From Pararhizobium sp. IMCC3301 (GTDB taxonomy: Bacteria > Pseudomonadota > Alphaproteobacteria > Rhizobiales > GCA-2746425): DNA of 64,000 nt. The position numbers and the translations under genes are program-made. The notes beneath the pieces are model-generated. The model searched no databases and had not been told where the DNA came from. It worked only from the letters and a program-made list of their open reading frames with translations. Below, piece after piece: positions 63,692 through 64,000 of this stretch. The stretch is from NCBI RefSeq assembly GCF_030758315.1, contig NZ_CP132336.1, positions 3,315,001-3,379,000 of the forward strand. Direction: 5' to 3'. Each line of letters opens with the position of its first letter. Positions within the stretch are counted from its first letter, which is position 1.

Positions 63692-64000
63692 TTAAGAGGG
63701 GCAAGGTTTAAGGAACGGCTCAATGTCAGGCAAGCCTGAGTGATGTTCCGCAAGTAGCGCAATGTCCATACCAAGATCTAACAATATGTGCAATTGGACC
63801 AAACCAGTCGCAGCGCGAACCTCTTCATAGAGGTTTGGTACGTCATCTAGTTTCAACGAATTGCCGCCATGAAACAGATTGCCCCGCCTCTTGGACAATC
63901 GTTTACCAAGATCAGTTGGAAAGCGGAACCCTTTGCTGTTTAGAAAGATCACTGCACGGTCGATGCATGTGGCCAGAGAGGGATTTTTTTCATCCTGCAA
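63692..64000 (-). CDS. HEPN-like protein fragment, cut by window end
   Basis: These are the C-terminal 102 residues of a gene that enters from beyond the window. They contain RLSKRRGNLFHGGNSLKLDD, in which R-GNLF-H is an RX4H motif of the HEPN RNase type. It is followed by VPNLYEEVRAATGLVQLHIL and a short tail. HEPN domains of this kind end several defence and abortive-infection proteins. The domain call rests on the motif plus helical context, so it is tentative. The gene is convergent with the STAND-like NTPase gene. Confidence 0.5.
   Translation of the reverse strand: MQDEKNPSLATCIDRAVIFLNSKGFRFPTDLGKRLSKRRGNLFHGGNSLKLDDVPNLYEEVRAATGLVQLHILLDLGMDIALLAEHHSGLPDIEPFLKPCPS

Noticed and set aside
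1-64000. CRISPR arrays and rRNA genes
   Set aside because: No regularly spaced repeat array and no rRNA-like sequence was seen on either strand.

Overview
The window looks like chromosome of an alphaproteobacterium of the order Hyphomicrobiales (Rhizobiales). The main evidence is the minus-strand block murA - DUF2948 - hisD - UPF0262 - low-molecular-weight phosphatase (46.5-50.8 kb), a gene order typical of that order. A tamA-tamB pair, an HWE/HisKA_2-type histidine kinase and several sugar ABC transporters fit the same placement. By eye, 13-51 kb is homogeneous, well-packed chromosome. The two flanks are mobile DNA of different character: the left is GC-richer and damaged, and the right has a more AT-rich regulatory end.

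Left island (1-13025). It holds a truncated-by-window phosphoketolase, a twice-frameshifted 6-phosphogluconate dehydrogenase, a glucoamylase-like protein, an IS3-type transposase remnant, a decayed recombinase-partner remnant, a Crp/Fnr regulator with a divergent small protein, and a three-gene membrane-protein cassette. An IS5-family element follows, sitting exactly in the target duplication of an IS630-family element. The island ends with a P4/D5-type phage primase-helicase and a 19-bp copy of a tRNA 3' end at 13007-13025, which I read as the island's right attachment site.

Core chromosome (13026-51287). First comes a PaaK-like adenylate-forming enzyme, an outer-membrane beta-barrel candidate, and a 37-aa peptide gene just upstream of an HExxH peptide-hydroxylase-like enzyme (a candidate minimal RiPP system), then a GAF-HisKA_2 kinase. 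Next is a deoxy-sugar (L-fucose-like) oxidative catabolism regulon (18.4-28.4 kb): a CUT2 ABC transporter, lactonase, Zn-alcohol dehydrogenase, GntR regulator, aldose dehydrogenase, mutarotase and enolase-superfamily acid-sugar dehydratase. An identical palindrome, CTACCATGGTAG, lies in two of its promoter regions. tamA-tamB follows, then a xylulokinase-linked CUT2 transporter, then a phosphate-regulated ugp (glycerol-3-phosphate) operon with two MalG-type permeases behind a three-repeat Pho box and a divergent ugpQ. The housekeeping block ends at tRNA-Thr(GGT).

Right island (from about 51.2 kb to at least 63.5 kb). A large serine recombinase reads antisense into tRNA-Thr, so its C-terminal residues are encoded by the tRNA gene. 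The element then carries a recombinase-partner protein, several unrecognised small genes, and a tightly overlapping minus-strand operon of membrane or exported proteins ending in a VirD4/TraG-like coupling ATPase that lacks its membrane anchor. No relaxase or type IV secretion ATPase was seen. It also carries a zinc-ribbon-like small protein, a 35-aa gene with a perfect hairpin, a repeat protein, and a STAND-like NTPase resembling defence proteins. The window ends in a fragment with an RX4H (HEPN-like) motif.

Most likely new biology: (1) the 37-aa peptide plus HExxH enzyme, and (2) the anchor-less coupling ATPase with its membrane-protein operon in a tRNA-targeting serine-recombinase element. 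All assignments come from reading sequence; no database search was run.
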